Assembly: GCA_963819755.1 (NCBI GenBank)
Contig: CAWFXB010000002.1
Coordinates: 434,001 to 498,000 of the forward strand
Direction of reading: 5' to 3'
DNA length: 64,000 nucleotides
Origin: VRUE01 sp963819755
GTDB taxonomy: Bacteria; Actinomycetota; Thermoleophilia; Solirubrobacterales; 70-9
Positions within the stretch are counted from its first letter, which is position 1; every line of letters starts with the position of its first letter. Below the pieces are notes generated by a model, which saw only the letters and a list, made by a program, of their open reading frames with translations, ran no database searches and had not been told where the DNA came from. Both the position numbers and the translations under genes were made by a program. Positions 31,522-40,289 of the stretch are shown here, piece by piece.

Positions 31522-33597
31522 ATGAGCACCGCAAGCGCGGCGGAGGCGCTGCTGAAACAGGCACTCGGCAAGGATGCGACCTTCCGGGACGGACAGCTGG
31601 AGGCAATCGTGGCCCTGGTTGACAACCGCGCCCGCGCTCTGGTCGTGCAGCGAACCGGCTGGGGCAAGAGCGTCGTCTACTTCCTGGCCACCCGATTGCT
31701 GCGGGACGAGGGTCTTGGGCCGACGATATTGATCAGCCCGCTGCTCTCCCTCATGCGGGACCAGCTGCGAATGGCAGAGGCGCTTGGCCTGCACGCGGAG
31801 ACGATCAACAGCTCAAACGTGGAGCAGTGGGCGGAGATCGAAGAGGCGCTGGCGGCGGATCGCGTCGACCTCTTGCTCATCTCGCCGGAGCGGCTCGCCA
31901 ACAGGCGCTTCCAGGACGGAGCGCTCGCCGCGATTCGCCGCGGCATCGGGCTCTTCGTCGTCGACGAGGCCCATTGCATCTCAGACTGGGGGCACGACTT
32001 CCGCCCGGACTACCGGCGTATTCGAGGGCTTGTCGAAGCGCTTCCACCCAAAGTCCCCCTACTGGCAACCACCGCCACCGCCAACGACCGCGTGATCGCC
32101 GACGTCGAGGGGCAGCTCGGTCCCGATCTCACCGTCATCCGCGGCCCCCTTGGGCGCGACAGCCTGCACATCCAGGTGATCCGCCTCGAGGACCAGGCCG
32201 AGCGCCTCGCATGGCTGGCCGAGTACCTGCCGCAAGCGAGCGGCTCGGGGATCGTGTACACGCTCACCGTCGCCGATGCCCAGCGCGTCAGCAACTGGCT
32301 TACCGACCGGGGCATCGAGGCGCCGGCGTACTACGGCGGGCTCGACAACGGCGAGCGCCTGCGCCTCGAGGCAGCCCTGCGCGACAACCAGGTCAAGGCC
32401 CTGGTCGCGACCGTCGCGCTCGGTATGGGCTTCGACAAGCCGGACCTCGGATTCGTCGTGCACTTCCAGCGCCCGCCATCGGCCATCGCCTACTACCAGC
32501 AGATCGGCCGCGCCGGGCGTGGGGTCGATCGGGCGGAGATCGTGCTCCTCGCAGGGCGCGAGGACGATGAGATCGCCGATCACTTCATCGACGGCGCGTT
32601 TCCCTCAGAGGAGGTGATGCTGGGCGTCCTCGACACGGTCGACGAGCTGGACGGCGCCCGCCAAAAGACGCTCGAGTCGCACGTGAACGCAACCGCCGGA
32701 ACGATCGCCCAGGCGCTGAAGATTCTCGAGGTGGACGGCGCGGTGGCCCGCGACGGGCCGGCCTGGGGGCGGACCGTCAACCCCTGGCGGTACGACCACC
32801 CGCGGATCGAGGCCGTCACCGATGCGCGCCGCGCCGAGCAGCGGCAGATGAGCGCCTTCGTCGAGACGGACCAGTGCCTGATGCGCTTCCTCACCCAACA
32901 GCTCGACGATCCGGACGACGATCCCTGCGGCTGCTGCGCGAACTGCGCGGAGCCATTTGCCGCGGCGACCGTGGACGAGGGTCTCGTCTTGGAGGCACAG
33001 CGCTTCCTCAAACGGGCATATCGCCCGATCGAGCCGCGCAAGCAATGGCCGGCCGGCCTGGGCGACAGCAAGGTGGGGAGGATTCCGGAGGAGCTGCAAC
33101 TGCGGGAGGGACGCGCCCTGGCCGTCTACGGCGACGCAGGCTGGGGCAAGCTCGTCAAAGATGGGAAGTACGGTGGCGACGGCTTTGCCGATGAGCTCGT
33201 CGAGGCGGTGGCCGAGATGGTCCGCGACGAGCTTGCACCGAAACCGTTCCCGGCCTGGGTGACCTCGGTGCCCTCGCGCCGCAACCCGGACCTCGTCCCC
33301 GGCTTTGCCCGCCGGCTCGCCGGCCGCCTCGGCCTGCCGTACCGTTCAGCCCTGGTGAAGGTTCGCGATACGCCTCCCCAGAAGGAGATGGAAAACAGCG
33401 CCCAACAAGCCCGCAACGCGATCGACGCCTTCGAGGCGGATCGCGATGAGGTCGCCGCTGGACCGGTCCTTCTCGTCGACGACATGGTCGATTCACGCTG
33501 GTCGCTGACGGTCTGCGGCGTGGCGCTCGCTGAAGCCGGGTCCGGCCCGGTGTACCCGGTTGCGCTCGGCCAGACCACCACGGGTGGCGGATCGTGA
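31522..33597 (+). CDS. RecQ-family helicase fused to a phosphoribosyltransferase domain
   Basis: A 691-residue protein. Residues about 15-350 are a RecQ-type SF2 helicase: Walker A VVQRTGWGKSVVYFLA, DEAH box VVDEAHCISDWGHDFRPDYR, motif VI QIGRAGRGVDR. A RecQ-type zinc cluster follows (CLMRF upstream, then CGCCANC). The C-terminal 190 residues form a ComF-like PRTase with the PRPP loop VLLVDDMVDSRWSLT. It should unwind DNA using ATP; what the PRTase domain does is unknown. The start at ATG 31522 fits the motif layout and the leaderless promoter. It overlaps the DprA-like gene by 4 bp. Confidence 0.9.
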   Translation: MSTASAAEALLKQALGKDATFRDGQLEAIVALVDNRARALVVQRTGWGKSVVYFLATRLLRDEGLGPTILISPLLSLMRDQLRMAEALGLHAETINSSNVEQWAEIEEALAADRVDLLLISPERLANRRFQDGALAAIRRGIGLFVVDEAHCISDWGHDFRPDYRRIRGLVEALPPKVPLLATTATANDRVIADVEGQLGPDLTVIRGPLGRDSLHIQVIRLEDQAERLAWLAEYLPQASGSGIVYTLTVADAQRVSNWLTDRGIEAPAYYGGLDNGERLRLEAALRDNQVKALVATVALGMGFDKPDLGFVVHFQRPPSAIAYYQQIGRAGRGVDRAEIVLLAGREDDEIADHFIDGAFPSEEVMLGVLDTVDELDGARQKTLESHVNATAGTIAQALKILEVDGAVARDGPAWGRTVNPWRYDHPRIEAVTDARRAEQRQMSAFVETDQCLMRFLTQQLDDPDDDPCGCCANCAEPFAAATVDEGLVLEAQRFLKRAYRPIEPRKQWPAGLGDSKVGRIPEELQLREGRALAVYGDAGWGKLVKDGKYGGDGFADELVEAVAEMVRDELAPKPFPAWVTSVPSRRNPDLVPGFARRLAGRLGLPYRSALVKVRDTPPQKEMENSAQQARNAIDAFEADRDEVAAGPVLLVDDMVDSRWSLTVCGVALAEAGSGPVYPVALGQTTTGGGS

Positions 33598-34859
33598 CGA
33601 CCCTTCCCGTCTCGGCCGACGGCCAGGTGATCGCGCTCGTCTGCTCTCCCCTCGCCGCGAAAGGCGACGCCTCCCTGAAGCCGCTTCCGCCGACCGAGTG
33701 GCACGCGCTGGCGCTGGCGCTGCGTTCCGCCGGCATGCGTCCTCGCGACCTCGCGGGGCTCAGCTCCGACGAGCTTCGCGAAGCGCTTGGCGTCCACGCG
33801 GATCTCGCCGACCGCGTCTCGGCCCTTCTGGCGCGGGGCGGGCAGCTCGCCCTCGAGATCGAGCGGCTCGGCAGTCTCGGCATCTGGATCGTCAGCCGCG
33901 CCGATGAGGACTATCCACCGGCTCTCAAGCGGCGCCTCGGGAGGACGGCTCCCCCCCTGCTGTTCGGGGCGGGCCCGCGCCTGGGCCTCCAGCTTCCGGC
34001 GATCGCGATCGTCGGCTCTCGCGACGTGGACGCCGAGGGCCTCGAGTTCGCGGCCTCGCTCGGTCGCCGCTGTGCCGAGCAGGAGTTCGCCGTCGTCTCG
34101 GGCGCGGCGCGTGGGGTCGACGCCGCCGCGATGGACGGCGCCCTCTCGCGCAGAGGGGCCGCAATCGGGGTTACCGTTGACCCGCTCGAGCGGCTCGTGC
34201 GGCGGCGTGAGCTCCGCGCTGCGATCGCCGACGAGCTGTTGACGCTGGCGACGCCGTTTCACCCCTCGGCCCGCTGGCACGCCGGCAACGCGATGCGGCG
34301 AAACCGCCTAGTCTATGCGCTCTCGCAAGCGGCGGTGGTCGTCGCGAGCTCCGTGGAGAAAGGGGGGACGCGTGCCGGGGCGCGCGAGAACCTCAAAGCC
34401 CAGTGGGTCCCCCTATACGTCCGCGACGACGGCGGCGCCGGTAACAGGCAGCTGGTCGAGGAGGGAGCAATCCCCCTTCGCGCCCACGAGCCGGCCGCCG
34501 AGATCGACGTCATGAAGCTGGGCGAGGTGGCGCGGCGCAAGGCCCTTCCCGCGGCCCCCCCGGCGCCTGAGAGGACGGGGAATGACCCCCCCACCGGCGA
34601 CACGCCTGAGGCCATGGAGGATGCGTTCTTCGCCGTGTGGCCGGTGCTCGAGCGGCACCTGCGCGAGCCACTCGGAGAGCGTGAAGTCGCGGAGAAGCTG
34701 CAGCTGCAGCTGACGCAGGCCCGGGCCTGGCTGAAGCACGCCGTCGCCGAAGGCCGGGCCGACGTGAAGGCCCGCCCCAAGCGCTATTTCATCCGCAGGG
34801 CCCCCGATGCACAGCTGAGCATCGACGACCCCGCTTCAGGCAGCCGCCACGGGCCCTGA
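33594..34859 (+). CDS. dprA: DprA-like DNA-processing protein
   Basis: A 421-residue protein. An N-terminal helical region (residues 30-95, helix-hairpin-helix-like) leads to a DprA Rossmann domain with IAIVGSRDVDAEGLEFAASL, VVSGAARGVDAAAMDGAL and NRLVYALSQAAVVVASS. A C-terminal winged helix (residues about 345-405) ends in a short tail. DprA normally protects incoming single-stranded DNA and loads RecA during transformation. Here the gene starts at GTG inside the helicase stop, so the two proteins probably act together on DNA. Whether in uptake, repair or defence is not known. Confidence 0.88.
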   Translation: MTTLPVSADGQVIALVCSPLAAKGDASLKPLPPTEWHALALALRSAGMRPRDLAGLSSDELREALGVHADLADRVSALLARGGQLALEIERLGSLGIWIVSRADEDYPPALKRRLGRTAPPLLFGAGPRLGLQLPAIAIVGSRDVDAEGLEFAASLGRRCAEQEFAVVSGAARGVDAAAMDGALSRRGAAIGVTVDPLERLVRRRELRAAIADELLTLATPFHPSARWHAGNAMRRNRLVYALSQAAVVVASSVEKGGTRAGARENLKAQWVPLYVRDDGGAGNRQLVEEGAIPLRAHEPAAEIDVMKLGEVARRKALPAAPPAPERTGNDPPTGDTPEAMEDAFFAVWPVLERHLREPLGEREVAEKLQLQLTQARAWLKHAVAEGRADVKARPKRYFIRRAPDAQLSIDDPASGSRHGP

Positions 34860-34877
34860 CGGCGGCGGCCCACGGCC

Positions 34878-35237
34878 TCACTCGTACGGCGCGTAGCGAT
34901 GGTGCAGCATCAGGTCGTTGCCGTCGGGGTCGGTGAAGAAGGCCATATGGCAGACGCCCGTGTCGAAGATCTCGCCGCTGAACTCGACGCCTTTCTCCTC
35001 GAGATCCGCCCGCGCTGCTGCGACATCGTCGACGTGCAGCGCCGGGTGGGCGTTTTTCTGCGGCGCAAACTCCATGCCGAGTTTTTCCGGCTCCCAAATG
35101 CCGAAGCAAGTGTCGCCGGCCCAGAACTCGAACTTGCCGCGCTCGTCCGGCCGCAGCCCCAGCGTCTCGACGTAGAAGCGGCGCGAGCGCTCGCTGTCGG
35201 TCGAAGGGATCCCGATGAAGTCGGTCTTGCTGATCAT
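34878..35237 (-). CDS. Glyoxalase/bleomycin-resistance-like VOC protein
   Basis: A 119-residue VOC-fold protein starting at ATG 35237, which has GGAGGG 5 nt upstream. It has the pattern DFIGIPSTDSERSRRFYVET, then HPALHVDDVAAARADLEE and AFFTDPDGNDLMLHHRY. Substrate unknown; this group includes antibiotic-binding proteins and dioxygenase-like enzymes. It is divergent from the M55 peptidase gene. Confidence 0.83.
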   Translation of the reverse strand: MISKTDFIGIPSTDSERSRRFYVETLGLRPDERGKFEFWAGDTCFGIWEPEKLGMEFAPQKNAHPALHVDDVAAARADLEEKGVEFSGEIFDTGVCHMAFFTDPDGNDLMLHHRYAPYE

Positions 35238-35297
35238 GTTGCCCTCCATTCCAGATCGGAATCGGTCAGAAGCGTGTGTTCAGGCTACCCCCGCGGA

Positions 35298-35303
35298 TAC
35301 GCT
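35298..35303 (+). promoter_or_regulatory. Leaderless-type -10 of the M55 peptidase gene
   Basis: GGATACGCT ends 6 nt before the GTG at 35310, the same arrangement as at 28219 and 31510. Confidence 0.45.
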
Positions 35304-35309
35304 GGGCGC

Positions 35310-36224
35310 GTGAACATCCTGATCGCGGCGGACATGGAGGGGGTCGCGGGCATCGACGACTACGGCGATTGCCTGCCCTCGCATCCCGCCGCCTACGCGC
35401 GGGGCCGCAGGCTGATGACCGACGAGGTCCTGGTCGCAATCGAGGCTCTGCGCGATGCCGGAGCGGAACGCATCTCGGTCGGCGACTGGCACATGGTCGG
35501 CACCAACATCGAACGCGAGCGCATGCCCGAGGGAGTCGAGGTACGCCCGATCGCCGACCTGGCGCTGGCCGAGGCCGACCCCTCGATGACCAAGGCGAAC
35601 GGCGGCCCGCTCGACGCGGTCGTGATGCTCGGCCACCACGCCGGCACGACGAATCCGCGCGGCTTTTGCTCCCACACCTTCGTCTGGGACATGGAGGTGC
35701 TGCTCGACGGGCAGTCGCTGAACGAGGTGCAGGTCTACGCGCAGGGCCTCGCGGCCGAGGGGATCCCGGTGCTGGTCGCCAGCGGCGATCGCTGCATGCT
35801 CGACGAGCTCGGCGAGGCTGAGCTGGGCAGTGCCCGGCGGGTGGCGACCAAGGAGGGCCAGGGACGGGCGCGGGCGCGCTCGCGTGAGGTCGGCATGGTC
35901 CACGCTGAGCTGGCGGAGTCGATCGCCGCGGCTTTTTCTGCGCCGCTTGTCCCTCCGCCCGCCCGCAGCTATCCAGCCGAGCTGCGGATCACGGTCGAGG
36001 ACGAGGAGCTGGCAAAAACCAGCGTGGCCGAGCCCGGAGAGCTGCTCACCGCCATCGCCACCGTCTTTCGTTCGAGCCAAGTCTCGCGCGAGTACCGGCA
36101 GCTGGCCAAGCTGCTCCCCCCCGGTCACGACTCCCGCGCACGGGCCGTGCGGCGGCGGTTGGGCAGCCTCCTGGCGACGCCGGTGATGCGCTCGAAGGAG
36201 CGGCGCTGGCTCGCTAGAGCGTGA
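35310..36224 (+). CDS. M55-family D-aminopeptidase (DppA-like)
   Basis: A 304-residue zinc peptidase. The metal-binding start NILIAADMEGVAGIDDY places Asp and Glu in ADMEG; further ligands and catalytic residues lie in SVGDWHMVGTNIE, VMLGHHAGTTNPRGFCSHT and LVASGDR. DppA self-compartmentalising peptidases cleave D-Ala-D-Ala or D-amino-acid peptides, perhaps for cell-wall peptide recycling. The start is the GTG at 35310; upstream in-frame sequence is antisense to the VOC gene. Its last 11 bp overlap the convergent DUF2855 gene. Confidence 0.88.
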   Translation: MNILIAADMEGVAGIDDYGDCLPSHPAAYARGRRLMTDEVLVAIEALRDAGAERISVGDWHMVGTNIERERMPEGVEVRPIADLALAEADPSMTKANGGPLDAVVMLGHHAGTTNPRGFCSHTFVWDMEVLLDGQSLNEVQVYAQGLAAEGIPVLVASGDRCMLDELGEAELGSARRVATKEGQGRARARSREVGMVHAELAESIAAAFSAPLVPPPARSYPAELRITVEDEELAKTSVAEPGELLTAIATVFRSSQVSREYRQLAKLLPPGHDSRARAVRRRLGSLLATPVMRSKERRWLARA

Positions 36225-37275
36225 GCACGTGGGCGCGCGCCGGATCGACGCGACCCTCGAGCACGTCTATATAGGCGTCCCGCAGAGCCTCGAAGCCCTG
36301 ACCGCGGATCATCTCGAGCCAGCCGCCGGTCCACTTGCAAAAGGGGTGCCATGCATCGGCCACCCGCGTCTCGAGGCCGGTGCGTCCCCAATCCTGAGAG
36401 CGCTTGGTCACACGATCGGGAGCGAAGAAGAACGCCGGCTTGGGACCCGGCAGCTCGCCGACGCCAAGCTCCTCCCAGTGCGAGGCGCCCACGGTCATGC
36501 TGTGGACGAGCCGGTCGCCGTAGTGCGAGTGGACCGCGAGGCGCACCTCGCCGTCGCCGGCGACGTCGACGAAGGTGGCGGGGCCGGGCTCGAGCGACTC
36601 GATCGACTCGTAGCTCACCGTGCGGTCGTAGATCCCCAGGCCCTCGACGAAGTCCGCGTTGCGCGGCGAGGTCAAACCAACTAGCTCGACCCCCTCACGC
36701 CGCGCGAGTAGGAAGGCGGCGGCGATCGCGGTCTTGCTCGAGGCGCTGGAGATCAGGACCGGGCCGCTCGTCGCGAAGCCCTCGTCGGCGAGCTGATCGT
36801 CGATCAGGAAAGAGGTGAAGAAGAGCGGCCGCAACAGCATCTGGATCTGCTCGGTGTCCGCTCGGTAGAACGGATCGGCGCCGGTCGTCAGATAGCGGTG
36901 GTAGGCGGACGGCAGTGCTTCCCGGTGAGGCGAGCCGTCGACGAAGCCACCCTCGCCGACGTTGGCAGGAGCGACGACCAGATGCGAGGAGGGCGGCAGG
37001 TAGCCGAACACCCGCTTCCCAGGCTCCACTCCCTCGGCCTCGCTCCGCTCGATCTCGGCGAAGCCCCACACCGGCACCCGGCCCCAACCCTGCTCGGCCG
37101 GGAAGAAGTCCCAGTAGCGCATCGCCTCGCCGAAGACCGCGTAGGTGACGTTGTTGGCGGTCAGGCCGAAGGTGTCGACGCGGAGCAGCGCCTGGCCGGC
37201 CTCGATCTCCGGCGGTGCCGACTCCTCAATACGACACTCGCGCAGATCGTCACGTTTGATCAGGAAGTCCGTCAT
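36214..37275 (-). CDS. DUF2855-family protein (quinone oxidoreductase-like)
   Basis: A 353-residue cytosolic protein beginning MTDFLIKRDDLRECRIEESA. It keeps the MDR-type opening (LLRVDTFGLTANNVTYAVFG) and a degenerate Rossmann region (GPVLISSASSKTAIAAAFLL) but lacks the zinc ligands of alcohol dehydrogenases. This matches DUF2855. The start is ATG 37275; the longer frame extends into the divergent promoter. The catalytic activity is unknown. Confidence 0.8.
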   Translation of the reverse strand: MTDFLIKRDDLRECRIEESAPPEIEAGQALLRVDTFGLTANNVTYAVFGEAMRYWDFFPAEQGWGRVPVWGFAEIERSEAEGVEPGKRVFGYLPPSSHLVVAPANVGEGGFVDGSPHREALPSAYHRYLTTGADPFYRADTEQIQMLLRPLFFTSFLIDDQLADEGFATSGPVLISSASSKTAIAAAFLLARREGVELVGLTSPRNADFVEGLGIYDRTVSYESIESLEPGPATFVDVAGDGEVRLAVHSHYGDRLVHSMTVGASHWEELGVGELPGPKPAFFFAPDRVTKRSQDWGRTGLETRVADAWHPFCKWTGGWLEMIRGQGFEALRDAYIDVLEGRVDPARAHVLTL

Positions 37276-37333
37276 CGGTGCTCGGATGTTCTCACGTTCA
37301 TACTGCTGGGACTCAATGGAGGGCCAGCAAGAG

Positions 37334-38335
37334 ATGAAGACCGTTCTGGTCACCGGTGGCTCGGGATACCTTGGCGGCTGGTGCGTGGTCGAGCTTCTGC
37401 GGCGCGGCTACCGGGTTCGCACCACCGTGCGCGATCTCGCCCGCGAGGCGGAGGTGCGCGCCACGGTCGGAACCCAGGTCGACGCCGAGGATCGCCTCAC
37501 CGTGCTGGCCGCCGACCTGCTCGACGACGCCGGCTGGGGAGAGGCGGCCGGCGGTTGCGACTACGTCCTCCACGTCGCCTCGCCGTTCCCGCCGGCGCAG
37601 CCGAAGGACCCCGACGAGCTGATCGTGCCGGCGCGGGACGGAACCCTGCGCGTCCTCGAGGCGAGCCTCGACGCCGGGGTCGATCGCATCGTCGTCACCT
37701 CTTCCGTGGCCGCGATCTCGGGCAGCGGCAAAGCGGTATCCGGGCGACCGCTGGACGAGCGGGACTGGAGTGACCCCGATAACCCCAAGTTGTCGCCCTA
37801 CGCACGCTCGAAGACGATCGCCGAGCGCGCTGCCTGGGACTTCATGCGCGAGCGCGGCGCGACCGAGAAGCTGGCGACGGTCAACCCCGGCGCGATCATC
37901 GGCCCGGTGCTGAACGACGATCGCTCCTTCTCCTTGCAGGCGATCGAACGGCTGCTCGGAGGAATGCCGGGGGTGCCGCGGATCGGCTTCAGCTTCGTCG
38001 ACGTCCGCGACGTCGCCGACCTGGAGATACGCGCGATAACCGCACCCGAGGCCGGCGGCGAGCGCTTCGTCGCGGTCGAGTCGTTCCAGTGGATGGGGGA
38101 CGTTGCCGCCGTCTTGCGCGAGCGCATGGGCGAGGCCGCGGCGAAAGTGCCGACGCGGACGGTGCCGAACCTGCTCGTCCGCGCGATGGCGATCTTCGAC
38201 CCCGGCATCCGCTCGATAGTCGGTCAGCTCGGCAGGAAGACCGAGGCCTCGAGCGAGCGGGCCAGGACCCGCCTCGGCTGGTCACCCAGGCCGATCGACG
38301 AGACGATCGTCGAGTGCGCCCAGAGCCTGCTCTGA
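37334..38335 (+). CDS. NAD-dependent epimerase/dihydroflavonol reductase-like protein
   Basis: A 333-residue extended SDR. The cofactor motif is VLVTGGSGYLGGWCVVELLR near residue 4; VTSSVAAISGSG and the catalytic YARSK follow, with an NADP-type Arg cluster (RTTVRD) after strand 2. The pattern suits dihydroflavonol-4-reductase or aldehyde/cinnamyl reductases. Start taken at ATG 37334, with GGAGG 11 nt upstream; an in-frame ATG at 37316 would add six residues. It is followed by a GC-rich hairpin at 38340-38367. Confidence 0.85.
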   Translation: MKTVLVTGGSGYLGGWCVVELLRRGYRVRTTVRDLAREAEVRATVGTQVDAEDRLTVLAADLLDDAGWGEAAGGCDYVLHVASPFPPAQPKDPDELIVPARDGTLRVLEASLDAGVDRIVVTSSVAAISGSGKAVSGRPLDERDWSDPDNPKLSPYARSKTIAERAAWDFMRERGATEKLATVNPGAIIGPVLNDDRSFSLQAIERLLGGMPGVPRIGFSFVDVRDVADLEIRAITAPEAGGERFVAVESFQWMGDVAAVLRERMGEAAAKVPTRTVPNLLVRAMAIFDPGIRSIVGQLGRKTEASSERARTRLGWSPRPIDETIVECAQSLL

Positions 38336-38339
38336 AATA

Positions 38340-38367
38340 GCCAGGGCCACCCAAAGGCGGCCCTGGC
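38340..38367. terminator. Hairpin terminator after the epimerase-like gene
   Basis: GCCAGGGCC (38340-38348) pairs with GGCCCTGGC (38359-38367) around a 10-nt loop, 4 bp past the epimerase-like stop. On the minus strand it is followed by TATTTC. It could end both the epimerase transcript and the small minus-strand unit. Confidence 0.6.
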
Positions 38368-38543
38368 CAGGTGCTCGGAAACGAACGCGGGAACAGCGAA
38401 CGGGTGGGACAAGACCCGCCTCCCTACGATCGCCGGTGCCCGGGGTGGATTCCGCCGGGCGCCCCCAAACAGTGCGGCGCCTAGCGGCCCTGCACCTCCA
38501 GAGTCCCCTCAAGCATGTGAATCAAGTTAGGACCACCTCCTTT
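38340..38543 (-). other. Small transcription unit: strong Shine-Dalgarno, 14-codon ORF, structured tail and terminator
   Basis: In the 329-bp gap 38336-38664, the minus strand carries a near-ideal Shine-Dalgarno (AAAGGAGGTGGTCC, 38530-38543), then a 14-codon ORF from TTG 38525 (or ATG 38516) to TAG 38481, with product MIHMLEGTLEVQGR. A GGCGCCCGG/CCGGGCACC hairpin follows (about 38427-38462). A 9-bp stem at 38340-38367 with the tail TATTTC closes it. This looks like a leader peptide or small RNA gene, but I do not recognise the family. Confidence 0.4.
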
Positions 38544-38664
38544 CTCTGGTCCTCCGATTGAAGCAAATGGCGTGGTCGGCCGTTGAACACGTTCCGCAAG
38601 TAGCTGTCGATTCAGCCGCTTCCCGTTCGTCTAATAGGGGACCATCCCCGAAAAGGAGGAAGCG

Positions 38665-39023
38665 ATGAAGTACATGCTGTTGATCCATCAGGGCACGACC
38701 CCGACGCCCAACGATCCGGAGGCCTGGGCCGGCTCTCGAAGGACGAGCAGAAGGCCATCTACAGCGACTACCAGGGGATCAACGAAACCCCCGGCGTCAA
38801 CCCCGGCGTGCAGATGCAGCCGCCGGAAACGGCAACCACCGTCCGGGTCGAGGACGGCAGGGCGCTGACCACCGACGGCCCCTTCGTCGAGACCAAGGAG
38901 GCGCTCGGCGGCTACCTCTTCTTCGAGGCCGGCGACCTCGATGCGGCGATCGAGCTGGCCGCCCGGATCCCCGCGGCCCGCCTCGGCGGCGCGATCGAGG
39001 TGCGCCCGGTCGTGGAGCGGTAG
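38665..39023 (+). pseudogene. YCII-like DGPF-domain protein, frameshifted
   Basis: With AAGGAGGAAGCG before ATG 38665, translation starts MKYMLLIHQGTTPTPNDPEAWAG and then loses homology. From about 38732 a second frame continues as SKDEQKAIYSDYQGINETPG and ends with RVEDGRALTTDGPFVETKEA and IEVRPVVER at TAG 39021-39023. One base is missing near 38730. The DGPF motif identifies the YCII-related partner of ECF42 sigma factors, encoded just downstream. Either a true inactivation or a sequencing error. Confidence 0.82.
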
Positions 39024-40201
39024 CGATCCTCGAGCAGACCTTCCGCGACCAGTGGGGACGGGTCCTCGCTGCCCTGATCGGCTTCCTCGGCGACATCGAC
39101 CTCGCCGAGGAAGTCACCCAGGAGGCCTTCGCGGTCGCCGCCGAACGCTGGCCGGGCGACGGCGAACCCGCCAATCCCAACAGCTGGCTGGTCAGCACGG
39201 CGCGCAACCGCGCGATCGACCGGATGCGACGCGATCGCACGCTGGCGACGAAGACCCGGCTGCTCGAGGTCGCGGAGGCGACGGAGGAGACGATGGAAGC
39301 GACGACGTTCCCGGACGAGCGGCTCGAGCTCGTCTTCACCTGCTGCCACCCGGCGCTTGCAACCGAGGCGCAGGTCGCGCTGACGCTGCGCACGCTCGGC
39401 GGCCTCAGCACCGGCGAGATCGCCCGCGCCTTCCTCGTCCCCGAGGCGACGATGGCGCAGCGCCTGGTGCGAGCGAAACGCAAGGTCAAGGCCGCCGGGA
39501 TCCCCTTCCGGGTTCCCCCCGACCACCTGCTGCCCGACCGCATCGCCGCCGTGCTCGCGGTCGTCTACCTGATCTTCAACGAGGGCTACGGCGGTCGCAA
39601 CGAGCTGACCGCCGAGGCGCTGAGCCTGGGTAGAGCGCTGGCCGAACTGATGCCCGACGAGCCAGAGGTACATGGACTGCTGGCGATGACGATACTGCTC
39701 GACGCCCGCCGCGAGGCCCGCTTCCAGGGCGAGGATCTGGTCCTGCTTGCCGACCAGAACAGCTCGCTCTGGGACCGGGAGAAGATCGCCGCCGGACGGG
39801 CAGCGCTCGACCGCGCCTTCGCCCTGCATGGCCGCGGCCCCTACGTCATCCAGGCGGCGATCGCCTCGCTGCACACGGACGAGCCCCGCGACTGGCCACA
39901 GATAGCCGCCCTCTACGGCGAGCTGAATCAGGTGACCGACTCACCGGTGGTCGCGCTGAACCGGGCGGCAGCCGTCGCCGAAGCGGAGGGCCCCGAGGCG
40001 GGCCTGGCGATCGTCGACCGGCTCGACCTAGATGAGTACCACTACCTGCATTCCACCCGCGCCGAGCTGCTGCGCCGGCTCAACCAAACCGACGACGCCC
40101 GCACCGCCTACGGTCGTGCTCTGGAGCTGGTCGACGACGATGCCGAGCGCCGCCTGCTCGAACGACGCCTGACCCAGCTCGACACCGATTCAGCTCGTTG
40201 A
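39023..40201 (+). CDS. ECF42-type sigma factor with C-terminal TPR-like extension
   Basis: About 392 residues open from 39023. Region 2 is TFRDQWGRVLAALIGFLGDI to NSWLVSTARNRAIDRMRRDR and region 4 is LRTLGGLSTGEIARAFLVPE. Then comes the ECF42-specific C-terminal domain (LPDRIAAVLAVVYLIFNEGY onward, TPR-like). ECF42 proteins pair with DGPF proteins, as here. No ATG, GTG or TTG precedes residue 1 in this frame: the codon at 39020 is GTA and overlaps the DGPF stop. The first in-frame ATG (39224) would remove most of region 2. The gene may be damaged or use a rare start. Confidence 0.8.
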   Translation, partial: AILEQTFRDQWGRVLAALIGFLGDIDLAEEVTQEAFAVAAERWPGDGEPANPNSWLVSTARNRAIDRMRRDRTLATKTRLLEVAEATEETMEATTFPDERLELVFTCCHPALATEAQVALTLRTLGGLSTGEIARAFLVPEATMAQRLVRAKRKVKAAGIPFRVPPDHLLPDRIAAVLAVVYLIFNEGYGGRNELTAEALSLGRALAELMPDEPEVHGLLAMTILLDARREARFQGEDLVLLADQNSSLWDREKIAAGRAALDRAFALHGRGPYVIQAAIASLHTDEPRDWPQIAALYGELNQVTDSPVVALNRAAAVAEAEGPEAGLAIVDRLDLDEYHYLHSTRAELLRRLNQTDDARTAYGRALELVDDDAERRLLERRLTQLDTDSAR

Positions 40202-40289
40202 CCTAATTTCGCCTCTACATCCGGCCTCCGACCCTGTGGTAGAAATCGTCAGTCGCAGAGCGCAAACGCCGCCTACCTGGGAGCTGGAA

